From the NCBI RefSeq assembly GCF_007746795.1, contig NZ_CP036343.1:4501357-4565356 (forward strand): a stretch of DNA of 64,000 nucleotides. Reading direction: 5' to 3'. The position numbers were made by a program, and so were the translations under genes. Source of the stretch: Gimesia algae. Lineage in GTDB: Bacteria > Planctomycetota > Planctomycetia > Planctomycetales > Planctomycetaceae. The notes beneath the pieces are model-generated. The model searched no databases, was not told the DNA's origin, and saw nothing but the letters and a program-made list of their open reading frames with translations. The stretch's first letter is position 1. Each line of letters starts with the position of its first letter. This document shows, piece by piece, positions 56,817 through 64,000 of this stretch.

Positions 56817-57060
56817 GCCTTGGGGTACAATCCGAATAGACTCCCAAAAGTGAGAAACTATAAACCGCACAATTCCTACAACTGATTCCTGAGGTGGATC
56901 GGTTACCGGAATACTCTGCATTTTTCTAAGATCGCGGCAGACACCCCGAAAACAGTACGCTAAGTTTCAAGTGTCGCTTTTTCTGAACATGAATCTATTT
57001 TCAAACTCAGAGGAAGCCTTTAACGAAGATGTTCTCCCCACTTATTCGCAGGGAATCGCG

Positions 57061-57258
57061 ATGCTTGTCCTCAGCCGAAAAAAAGATGAAAAGATCATTA
57101 TTGGAGATTCCATCACTTTAATGGTGATTGAAATCAAAAACGATAAAGTGCGACTTGGTATTGAAGCACCAAAAGATGTGACCGTGCACCGGGAAGAAGT
57201 CTACGCCGCGATTAAAGCACAGAGCGAGCACGACAGCACCAACTGCGAAACACCGTAA
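57061..57258 (+). CDS. csrA: Carbon storage regulator CsrA
   Basis: 65 residues from ATG 57061, where AGGGA lies six bases upstream; the frame stays open to 56971, but that extension lies in front of the conserved N-terminus MLVLSRKKDEKIIIGD, so it is not part of the protein. Key RNA-binding residues at the edges are present: Arg6 region at the N-terminus, and VRLGIEAPKDVTVHREEVY with Arg near 44. CsrA dimers bind GGA motifs in mRNA leaders and block translation. The gene stands alone; in many bacteria it is near flagellar genes, but none are here. Confidence 0.96.
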   Translation: MLVLSRKKDEKIIIGDSITLMVIEIKNDKVRLGIEAPKDVTVHREEVYAAIKAQSEHDSTNCETP

Positions 57259-57302
57259 GCAGTCGTTCCCCTTTCACAACATCAGGCTTTCGTAAGCTGT
57301 AC

Positions 57303-58196
57303 TCAGCTATCCTGTGCCTGAGCCCACATTTTATCGAAGACTTTTCGTTGCTCAGCTAATGCAGCCACTGTGTCTGTTTCGGGCTGCTTACCTTCTTCGA
57401 GCATCAGCCAACCAGTATAGTTCGCGCCCGCCATCAACTCGAAAAACGCTTTGTGCGGGTAAGGGTTATGGATCAGATCGTGGATATGTGTCGTGGCACC
57501 TAAACGATCTTTGACCATCGCAAAATTCGCAGCGAGCCCTGCCCCTTCCAGATCCTGCTTGTTACAGTTCCAGCAGATTGCCACATTCGGATGAACGGCA
57601 ACGTCCAGGATTTTTCGAATCGTGGGCAGATGAGCACATTTGCCGTGTACTTCCAGTCGAATCTGCTGACCAAAGCCGGCACCGAATTCCCCAAGTTCAT
57701 TCAGCGATTTTCCGATTTGTTCGATCGTCACATTTTCCGGTACGCCAACATGGAAGGAATCGGGTTTCACCTTAACGCCCGTTCCTCCGACATCATGGCT
57801 GAGCTTGATAAAGTCCTTCGTATCCGCAATCGCCTTCTTCAATACTATCGGATCGGGGCTGTCATAGCGTTCATTGCTGCCAATTCCCACTAACGTCACC
57901 GGGCTGTCCGCAAAGCGCTTCGCGACTTCCTTCCGCTGATCTGCTGTCAATGTGCGCTCCACCCCATGGGCATGGGTGGTTCTTACTTCGACGCCCAGGA
58001 CATTCGCCGTTTCACAGTTTTTCAGCAGAGTCGGCAGATCCCAGTCCTTGGCCCATTGATATGTCACCAGGCCGTACTGGGCTTGTTTTTCAGATTTTTT
58101 TTCTGCAAACACGGAACCCGACAAACCACTGCCTAACGCCAAAGTGCTTCCGGCGGCAGCAGTTTTCAAAAAGTCGCGACGTGAGTAATAGTCCAT
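57303..58196 (-). CDS. Tat-exported sugar phosphate isomerase/epimerase-like protein
   Basis: 297 residues. Twin-arginine signal SRRDFLKTAAAGSTLALGSG at about 5-24. The rest is a TIM barrel of the xylose isomerase-like AP endonuclease family: YGLVTYQWAKDWDLPTLLKN, VLGVEVRTTHAHGV, LSHDVGGTGVKVKP, IRLEVHGKCAHLPT and GWLMLEEG. His and Glu residues in the latter motifs are the likely metal ligands. Such planctomycete proteins are thought to act on sugars or inositols outside the cytoplasm. Substrate unknown. Faces csrA on the opposite strand. Confidence 0.88.
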   Translation of the reverse strand: MDYYSRRDFLKTAAAGSTLALGSGLSGSVFAEKKSEKQAQYGLVTYQWAKDWDLPTLLKNCETANVLGVEVRTTHAHGVERTLTADQRKEVAKRFADSPVTLVGIGSNERYDSPDPIVLKKAIADTKDFIKLSHDVGGTGVKVKPDSFHVGVPENVTIEQIGKSLNELGEFGAGFGQQIRLEVHGKCAHLPTIRKILDVAVHPNVAICWNCNKQDLEGAGLAANFAMVKDRLGATTHIHDLIHNPYPHKAFFELMAGANYTGWLMLEEGKQPETDTVAALAEQRKVFDKMWAQAQDS

Positions 58197-58491
58197 GAAT
58201 GCAGTCTCCAGAGTATATTGATTCGGTTTTTCTTGATCCCTGAAAATAATCAGGTCTCTACCCGGTTCATTGATCTTACCTATTATTACTGATTCACCAG
58301 ACAGAATACAAACAACTTTCTGCTGATTTCTGAATCAACAACACAAGCAGAAGGAGCCGGCTACTTTACAATAAAACTCATTCCTTTTATAAAACAGGTC
58401 AGGATCAGTACTGTCAGCGGGAAAACCAATTCTTTCCCGTATTTAAATAAAACGACTGTTGACTTTTTATGATTTGATTCCGAGTAAGACC
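58197..58491. other. Divergent intergenic region, no gene seen
   Basis: 295 bases between the isomerase-like gene (left) and htpG (right). It has a CCTGA-N6-TCAGG dyad at 58239-58254 near the start of the left gene. AT-rich. A TTG in frame with htpG lies at 58459; it is an unlikely start. I see no CIRCE-like heat-shock element. Confidence 0.35.
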
Positions 58492-60402
58492 ATGAACGAG
58501 AAAACCGCACCCGAAAAATTTGCCTTTCAGGCTGAAATCAAAAAACTTCTGGATTTGCTCTCACACTCGCTGTACCAGAACCGGGAAATCGCGATCCGGG
58601 AGCTCATTTCAAACGCCTCTGATGCGTTGGACAAATTCCGCTTCATCTCATTGACCGATGAATCTGCCAAAAACGATCAACCGCTGGAAATCCGCCTGGA
58701 ACCCGATTCCGAAAACCGGATCCTCGCCATCACCGACAATGGCGTCGGTATGACCCACGATGAATTAATCGAAAACATCGGCACCATCGCCCACAGTGGT
58801 TCTCTCGATTTTCTAAGCAAAGCCGCCGGTGATCAGAAAGAAGAAGTCTCCCTGATCGGCAAGTTCGGCGTTGGCTTCTACTCCGCGTTCATGCTGGCCG
58901 ATAAAGTCGAAGTACTCACCCGCAGCTATAAAGACGAGACCGGCTATAAATGGGAATCTGATGGAACCGGGTCCTTCACCATCGAACCTCAGGCCGACCT
59001 GCAGCGCGGAACATCTATTCGCCTGCTATTGCGAAAGGATCTGGATGAATATACCGATGAAACGCGTTTGAAATTCATCTTGAAAAAATATTCGACCTTC
59101 GTCCCCTACCCGATTAAAATCGGCGACGAACTGGTCAACGATCAGAAACCGATCTGGATCGAACCCAAAACACAACTCTCCCAGGAACAGTATGACGGGT
59201 TCTATCAGTACCTCGCCCACAACGGCGAAGATTCCGCCCGCTGGCATCTGCACCTCAGTAGCGATTCACCGTTCCAGTTCCACTGTATCCTGTATTGCCC
59301 GCAGAACAACATGGAATTGATGGGCTTCGGACGCACCGAACATGGCATCAGCCTGTGTGCCAAACGTATCCTCGTTCAAAATGATAACCGCGACCTGCTC
59401 CCCGAATACCTGCGATTCCTGTATGGGCTTGTCGATTCCGCGGATCTGCCGTTAAATATCTCGCGTGAATCACTGCAGGACAACACTGTCTTCCGCAAAA
59501 TCAAAAAAGTGCTCACCAAACGTGTGCTCTCACACCTGGCATCCATCGCCAAAGACGACGAGGAAAAATACCTCGAGTTCTATCGCCAGTTCGGCAGTGC
59601 ACTGCGGGAAGGCATTGGCACCGATTTTGAAAATCGCGATGCCCTCGCTAAATTGCTGCGATTCCCGTCCTCCAAAGGGTCTTCTGAGAACGAACTGTTT
59701 TCGCTGGAAGCCTACCTGGAACGGGCCGGCGAAGATCAGAAACAGATTTACTATCTGGGCGGAAACGATTTCAATACAATCGCCCGCAATCCCAACCTGG
59801 AAATCTTCCGCAAGAAAGGCATTGAAGTCTTCTACCTGGAAGACCCGATGGACGAAATCGTTCTGTCCAATCTGGCGAAATTCTCTGATCATGACATCGT
59901 TTCCATCGATTCCTCCGACGTCAAACTGCCCGGCGAAGAAAAGACCGACGACGAATCCGAAGAAACCGCAGAGAAAAAAGAAGAGTCTAAAGAACCGAAT
60001 ACTCCCGAGTTCGAAAAAGTCCTCTCCCTGTTCCAGGAAGAGCTCAAAGACGATGTCGAATCGGTCACCAAATCAGATCGCCTGACCGACAGCCCCTGCT
60101 GTCTGGTCATGCCGGAGGGCGCGATCAGTTCTCAACTGCAGAAAGTGTTGAGCATGGGCAATAAGGATTTCCCGACGACCAAACGCATTCTGGAAATCAA
60201 CCCGGACGCCGAACTCATCAAACGTCTCTGTACGCTTTCCTCCAACAACGATCAGCACGCCTTCATCAAACAATGCGGGCGACAGCTGTTCTGGAACGCC
60301 TCCCTGATGACGGGCATCGCCACCAGCCCCGAGCAGATCACGGAGAACATCCAGAGCATGATGGAAGAACTCGCACAGAAACGATCTCCCATTATTACGT
60401 AA
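58492..60402 (+). CDS. htpG: Chaperone HtpG (Hsp90)
   Basis: 636 residues from ATG 58492. GHKL ATPase: ELISNASDALDKFR (Asn41 region), DNGVGM (82-87) and GKFGVGFYSAF (from 123). The middle domain has NISRESLQDN, whose Arg contacts the ATP gamma-phosphate. A C-terminal dimerisation domain follows, with RILEINPDAELI at about 560. An acidic stretch (about 480-510: EEKTDDESEETAEKKEESKEP) sits in the middle-to-C-terminal hinge and is longer than in E. coli HtpG. Stand-alone gene, typical for bacteria. It remodels late-folding client proteins. Confidence 0.96.
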   Translation: MNEKTAPEKFAFQAEIKKLLDLLSHSLYQNREIAIRELISNASDALDKFRFISLTDESAKNDQPLEIRLEPDSENRILAITDNGVGMTHDELIENIGTIAHSGSLDFLSKAAGDQKEEVSLIGKFGVGFYSAFMLADKVEVLTRSYKDETGYKWESDGTGSFTIEPQADLQRGTSIRLLLRKDLDEYTDETRLKFILKKYSTFVPYPIKIGDELVNDQKPIWIEPKTQLSQEQYDGFYQYLAHNGEDSARWHLHLSSDSPFQFHCILYCPQNNMELMGFGRTEHGISLCAKRILVQNDNRDLLPEYLRFLYGLVDSADLPLNISRESLQDNTVFRKIKKVLTKRVLSHLASIAKDDEEKYLEFYRQFGSALREGIGTDFENRDALAKLLRFPSSKGSSENELFSLEAYLERAGEDQKQIYYLGGNDFNTIARNPNLEIFRKKGIEVFYLEDPMDEIVLSNLAKFSDHDIVSIDSSDVKLPGEEKTDDESEETAEKKEESKEPNTPEFEKVLSLFQEELKDDVESVTKSDRLTDSPCCLVMPEGAISSQLQKVLSMGNKDFPTTKRILEINPDAELIKRLCTLSSNNDQHAFIKQCGRQLFWNASLMTGIATSPEQITENIQSMMEELAQKRSPIIT

Positions 60403-60420
60403 GTCAGATCTCACCTTTGC

Positions 60421-61902
60421 TCACCGCGGTTCCAACTCCGGAGCCGCGGTGTAGTAATACATGTTGGGTACTTCAGGCTGAAATAAACCCACCCGGTTCC
60501 AGGGTGCCAGCATCTGCTCCGCCTGTTTTACAGCCTGACTTATTTCATCCTGCGGAACTGGGAACTGTTGCTCCAATTGTGAAACCAGTTCCAGCCACTG
60601 CCCCACCGTCTGAGTGAACTCACTGTCATCGGCACATAACAACAACGGCTGCCTTTGCTCCTGACTGCGTTGATACTCAAAGCTGGTCGCTGCTGCAAAA
60701 TAAAACAGCGTGCTCGCCGTAAACAGATTGAAATCAAACCGGCTGCGATAACAACAGGCCACCAGACGATCAATCAACGCCCGTTCTCTCTGCAGCGACT
60801 CTGAATAGTCCGCTAACTGCTCCCGCCGCGAGTCTTTTTTCCAATGCTGCTCCAGCACAGAGACCAGTCGCTCAATACCGCATAATGTCTGCGCTATCCC
60901 GGTGCTGTGCAGCGGATCAATAAATCCCGCCGTGTGAGGCAATAGCGCCCAGTCGGGTCCCGCGCACTCTGTCCAGCCCCGCTGCAGACGCCCCGTGGTA
61001 ACCAGCCCCGCTTCCGGCGCGACGACAGCCGCTTCAGCAAACTGTGCCTGGATCGCTGGATAACGTGCCAGCATCTGCCGCCAGTCCAAAGCAGTTTGTC
61101 TCTCGTCCAATACAAATCCCGCGCTGGTAATGCCGTTATTAAACCGCAACTGCCACATCCAACCTTCCTGCAGCACATGATGCAGCGCCGCTAAATCACA
61201 GGCAAACGGATAATCACTGCGATCCACCTGGCTCTGTTCCAGCACCTCATCCCACAGCTTGACGTCTCTGAAATGTCCATAAATCGCGCGAGATCGGGTG
61301 GCGAACTCCGTCTGCGGTCTGATTCCCAAAGCACGGGGCACCAGACCGGCGGCTCCACTCGCATCGATCAGAAAGGTTGCCCGCAGAAAAACTTCCTCCC
61401 CGTCTCTGCTGCCTGAAATCTCCCAGCCGTCCGACCGCTGCAACTCTACTTGGGTCTGGTCCAGAGAGACCACATTCGACTTCTTTACTTCCTGCGCGAA
61501 GAATTCATCAACGTCCGCCCGGTACCAGTGCGTATCTGCCAGCGTTTCACTCAAATTCGCTGTCACCAGCAGTTCGCTGCTATGCGCTGTATCGATTTGA
61601 AACGGCTGGCCCGGCTGATGCGCGAAGTAACTGAAGCCCCGCTTGACGCCACAGGCGATGTCGGGATACGTCTGCTGCCACGATCCATACTTGCAAAATG
61701 GCTGAAATTGTGGAAGATCGTACTTCTGGGACAGTGACTGCAGCAGATAGCCGGCCGCGGGTGTCGACGATTCTCCAATCGAAAAACGAGGATGTGTTCC
61801 GCGGTCGATCACAGCGACCGATAGACCGATGCGGTCCAGTAGCAGCGCCGTCAGGCTGCCACCAAAGCCGGCTCCCAGAATCACGACGTCAAATTGCTGC
61901 AT
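60421..61902 (-). CDS. Flavin-dependent oxidoreductase, halogenase-like
   Basis: 493 residues. FAD-binding GAGFGGS at about 11-17, the second FAD motif FLIDASGAAGLVPRALG near 180, and GESSTPAAGYLLQ near 45, which is typical of flavin-dependent halogenases. GWMWQLRFNNG near 245 corresponds to the halogenase WxWxIP region but lacks the IP, and the catalytic lysine of tryptophan halogenases is not obvious. So it is a halogenase-family monooxygenase relative whose halide activity is uncertain. Its 3' end overlaps a strong hairpin shared with htpG. It is divergent from the aldehyde dehydrogenase gene. Confidence 0.85.
   Translation of the reverse strand: MQQFDVVILGAGFGGSLTALLLDRIGLSVAVIDRGTHPRFSIGESSTPAAGYLLQSLSQKYDLPQFQPFCKYGSWQQTYPDIACGVKRGFSYFAHQPGQPFQIDTAHSSELLVTANLSETLADTHWYRADVDEFFAQEVKKSNVVSLDQTQVELQRSDGWEISGSRDGEEVFLRATFLIDASGAAGLVPRALGIRPQTEFATRSRAIYGHFRDVKLWDEVLEQSQVDRSDYPFACDLAALHHVLQEGWMWQLRFNNGITSAGFVLDERQTALDWRQMLARYPAIQAQFAEAAVVAPEAGLVTTGRLQRGWTECAGPDWALLPHTAGFIDPLHSTGIAQTLCGIERLVSVLEQHWKKDSRREQLADYSESLQRERALIDRLVACCYRSRFDFNLFTASTLFYFAAATSFEYQRSQEQRQPLLLCADDSEFTQTVGQWLELVSQLEQQFPVPQDEISQAVKQAEQMLAPWNRVGLFQPEVPNMYYYTAAPELEPR
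60422..60451. terminator. Hairpin between convergent htpG and oxidoreductase genes
   Basis: 12-pair stem CACCGCGGTTCC / GGAGCCGCGGTG with one G-T pair and a six-base loop. It starts 19 bases after the htpG stop and includes the last codons of the opposite gene. There is no T-run after it, so termination efficiency is uncertain. Confidence 0.4.
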
Positions 61903-62002
61903 GAGAGTGGATTGATTCTACTTGATTCAGAGTTTGAATAATAAATCGCAGCAGACATATTAACCGATTGCTGACTCAAAGGCAGGTTCAGAAGGATAGA
62001 TC

Positions 62003-63586
62003 ATGCAGATACAACCGGTTCTCATCAACGGACAATGGATTACTTCCACAGGCACCACCAGCTTCCAGGCAGTCAATCCGGCCACAGCGGAAAAGCTCGA
62101 GCCTGAATTCCCTGTCAGCGCCTGGGACGAAATCGAATCGGCAGTCGAAGCGGCTGCCGACGCTGCGAAAGCTATGCGGGGCTGGCCGGGTGAACGCTTT
62201 GCCGCCTTCCTGGAAGCGTACGCCGACGAAATCGAAAAACGAGCCGACGACCTGGTCGCGACCGCGCATGCAGAGACCGGCTATCCCGAATCCCCCCGCT
62301 TAAGAGACGGCGAACTTCCCCGCACGACCAATCAACTCCGTCAGGCAGCCACGCATGCCCGCGAAGGTTCCTGGGCACAACCGACGATCGATACGGCCGC
62401 TGGCATCGGTTCGATGTTTGGTCCCATTGGCCCGGTGGCGGTCTTCGGCCCGAACAATTTTCCCTTCGCCTTCAACAGCATCGCCGGCGGTGACTTCGCC
62501 GCTGCCGTCGCCGCGGGCAATCCGGTGATCGCGAAAGGTCACTCATCGCATCCCAAAACCACACAGATCTTCGCGGAAGCCGCCGACGCTGCTGCCAAAG
62601 CGACCGACATGCCCGCCGGTTTCGTCCAGCTCATTTATCGCACGAGTCACGCCGATGGCTGTCGACTGGTCTCGCATCCCCTGATGGGTGCCATCGGCTA
62701 TACCGGCGGACGCAGTGCGGGCCTCACAATCAAAGAAGCGGCAGACAAAGCCGGCAAACCGGTCTACCTGGAACTCTCCAGCATCAACCCGGTCTTCATT
62801 CTGCCCGGCGCATTAACCGAACGGGGCGCCGACCTCGCCGAAGAATTCAAAGGCAGCTGCCTGATGGGTACCGGCCAGTTCTGCACCAATCCCGGTCTGG
62901 TCGTCCTCAAAGCCGGTCAAACCGCCGACGCCTTCATTGATGCGGTCAAACAGAAATTCGAAGCGGCCCCCGCGGGCATACTGCTGGGCGAAGGAGTACA
63001 GCGCGGCTTCCAATCCGGCATCACCGCCATCCAGTCTGCTGGCGCCACACTGGTGACCGGTGGCCTGCAGACCGATGGCCCCGGCTACTCCTGTGCGAAT
63101 ACCCTGCTCAAAGTCAGTGGCAGCCAGTTCCTGGAAAATCCGGAAGCCCTGCAGGCAGAAGCCTTCGGAAACAGCTCGTTGATCGTTGTTGCCGATTCGG
63201 ACGAACAGCTGGTAAAGATCGCCGAATGCCTGGAAGGCAACCTCACCGGCTGCATTTACAGTCATACCGGCGACGAAGATGAAGGTCTCTACGAGCAGCT
63301 GGCCCCCGCGTTGCGTCAGAAAGTAGGACGCCTGCTGAACGACAAGATGCCCACCGGCGTGGCCGTCAGCCCGGCAATGAACCATGGCGGCCCCTTCCCG
63401 TCCACGGGGCACCCGGTCTTCACCTCGGTCGGCATTCCGGCGGCCATCCACCGCTTTTCGATGTTGCAGTGCTTTGACAATGTCCGCCCGCAGCGTCTTC
63501 CCGAGGCGTTACAACCGAAAAACCCGAATGGCAGTCTGTGGCGGTATATTGATGGAATGTACACACAGGCCGACTACGAGGCATAA
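62003..63586 (+). CDS. Aldehyde dehydrogenase, ketoglutarate-semialdehyde type
   Basis: 527 residues, slightly longer than typical ALDH, as in the KGSADH (2,5-dioxovalerate dehydrogenase) branch. Motifs: GPIGPVAVFGPNNFPFAF near 135-150, IAKGHSSHP near 175 (the Lys/Ser environment suits NADP), GAIGYTGGRSAG near 233, catalytic Glu257 in YLELSSINP and nucleophile Cys294 in GTGQFCTNPG. This family oxidises alpha-ketoglutaric semialdehyde to 2-oxoglutarate in pentose, galactarate and hydroxyproline breakdown. No such pathway genes are next to it. A tRNA gene follows. Confidence 0.92.
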   Translation: MQIQPVLINGQWITSTGTTSFQAVNPATAEKLEPEFPVSAWDEIESAVEAAADAAKAMRGWPGERFAAFLEAYADEIEKRADDLVATAHAETGYPESPRLRDGELPRTTNQLRQAATHAREGSWAQPTIDTAAGIGSMFGPIGPVAVFGPNNFPFAFNSIAGGDFAAAVAAGNPVIAKGHSSHPKTTQIFAEAADAAAKATDMPAGFVQLIYRTSHADGCRLVSHPLMGAIGYTGGRSAGLTIKEAADKAGKPVYLELSSINPVFILPGALTERGADLAEEFKGSCLMGTGQFCTNPGLVVLKAGQTADAFIDAVKQKFEAAPAGILLGEGVQRGFQSGITAIQSAGATLVTGGLQTDGPGYSCANTLLKVSGSQFLENPEALQAEAFGNSSLIVVADSDEQLVKIAECLEGNLTGCIYSHTGDEDEGLYEQLAPALRQKVGRLLNDKMPTGVAVSPAMNHGGPFPSTGHPVFTSVGIPAAIHRFSMLQCFDNVRPQRLPEALQPKNPNGSLWRYIDGMYTQADYEA

Positions 63587-63739
63587 TCGCAGGCCAGTTC
63601 GCAACAGTAAAGGCAGCAGGAAATGCGGTTCGGAAACGTTCAGAGAGCCGATTCGGCGAACCAGCTGCGGTGAAGTGCCCTCTATAGAACTAAGCACTGA
63701 GAAAATATGAATTTACAATGATTTTTTTTGCCCGTAACA

Positions 63740-63769
63740 TTGTGAAGTGATTGTGGTTGTTGCTATTAT
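63740..63769 (+). promoter_or_regulatory. Candidate tRNA-Lys promoter
   Basis: TTGTGA (63740-63745), 18-base spacer, TATTAT (63764-63769), about 90 bases before the tRNA. The start site would be near 63776. Confidence 0.4.
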
Positions 63770-63859
63770 CCTGACTCAGTCAACAAACGGCCTGTCGAGC
63801 AGCGGACACCAACCACGCCGCAAAAGTGCTCCGGCCGATCAAATACAGTAAGAACAAAT

Positions 63860-63932
<73 letters not shown>

Positions 63933-63937
63933 TTCTT

Positions 63938-63976
63938 AAGAGCCTTAAGCATCAATTGCTTAAGGCTCTTTTATTT
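63938..63976 (+). terminator. tRNA-Lys terminator
   Basis: Perfect 14-base stem AAGAGCCTTAAGCA / TGCTTAAGGCTCTT with a five-base loop, then TTATTTTA, starting five bases after the tRNA. Confidence 0.85.
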
Positions 63977-64000
63977 TACTGATTTTGTACCTGAATGATT

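Noticed and set aside
56971..57060. Thirty-residue N-terminal extension of CsrA
   Set aside because: CsrA proteins begin MLVLSRK; AGGGA precedes ATG 57061.

Overview
The window looks like chromosomal DNA from a planctomycete, most likely a Gimesia-type marine member of the Planctomycetota. The reasons are the gene families present: two DUF1501 proteins, two DUF1559 pseudopilin-like proteins, a tandem-protease NfeD protein, DUF3179, secreted PQQ-propeller proteins, a sialidase-fold protein and many large periplasmic TPR proteins. The base composition is even, and I see no insertion sequence, prophage or CRISPR array. Species assignment is inference from family content only.

Layout. 72-9119 (+): a polytopic TPR membrane protein overlapping a seven-haem cytochrome c, then a cysteine-rich secreted peptide and a complete MacB/DevBCA-like ABC export set (permease, lipoprotein, HlyD adaptor, ATPase, second permease). 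9139-12947: two DUF1501 proteins flank a small LexA-type DNA-binding protein. 12989-15721 (-): a DUF1559 / small lipoprotein / DUF1559 cluster with strong intercistronic hairpins and a candidate promoter at 15955-15982. 16470-21171: PQQ-propeller protein, DUF3179 protein, sialidase-like protein and a secreted unknown. 21292-26580 (-): TetR regulator, membrane fusion protein and RND pump. 26861-29189 (-): soluble histidine kinase with a sigma-54 response regulator. 29331-31790 (-): rpsO-pnp. 32118-34421 (-): NfeD protein with two ClpP-like domains, the first apparently inactivated. 34875-42875 (+): Lhr helicase, TPR/zincin protein and MazG-like hydrolase.

42966-55999 (+) is the most unusual part: a secreted alpha/alpha-toroid + HEAT protein, a TonB-like single-span protein, TolQ/ExbB, TolR/ExbD, a second ExbD fused behind a zinc ribbon and a long acidic linker, a 1223-residue FHA-TM-TPR-propeller protein, a periplasmic protein ending in an SBP_bac_5-like domain, and a secreted unknown. 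All are on one strand with gaps of at most about 70 bases. This looks like a proton-motive-force-driven envelope machine that I cannot match to a named system.

56025-63932: MOSC protein, csrA, a Tat-exported sugar isomerase-like protein, htpG, a flavin halogenase-like oxidoreductase, an aldehyde dehydrogenase of the ketoglutarate-semialdehyde type, and a tRNA-Lys(TTT) with its terminator.

Starts were moved inward from the longest reading frame wherever a ribosome binding site, signal peptide or family N-terminus supported it; each case is noted. All family names come from motif recognition by eye, without database searches.
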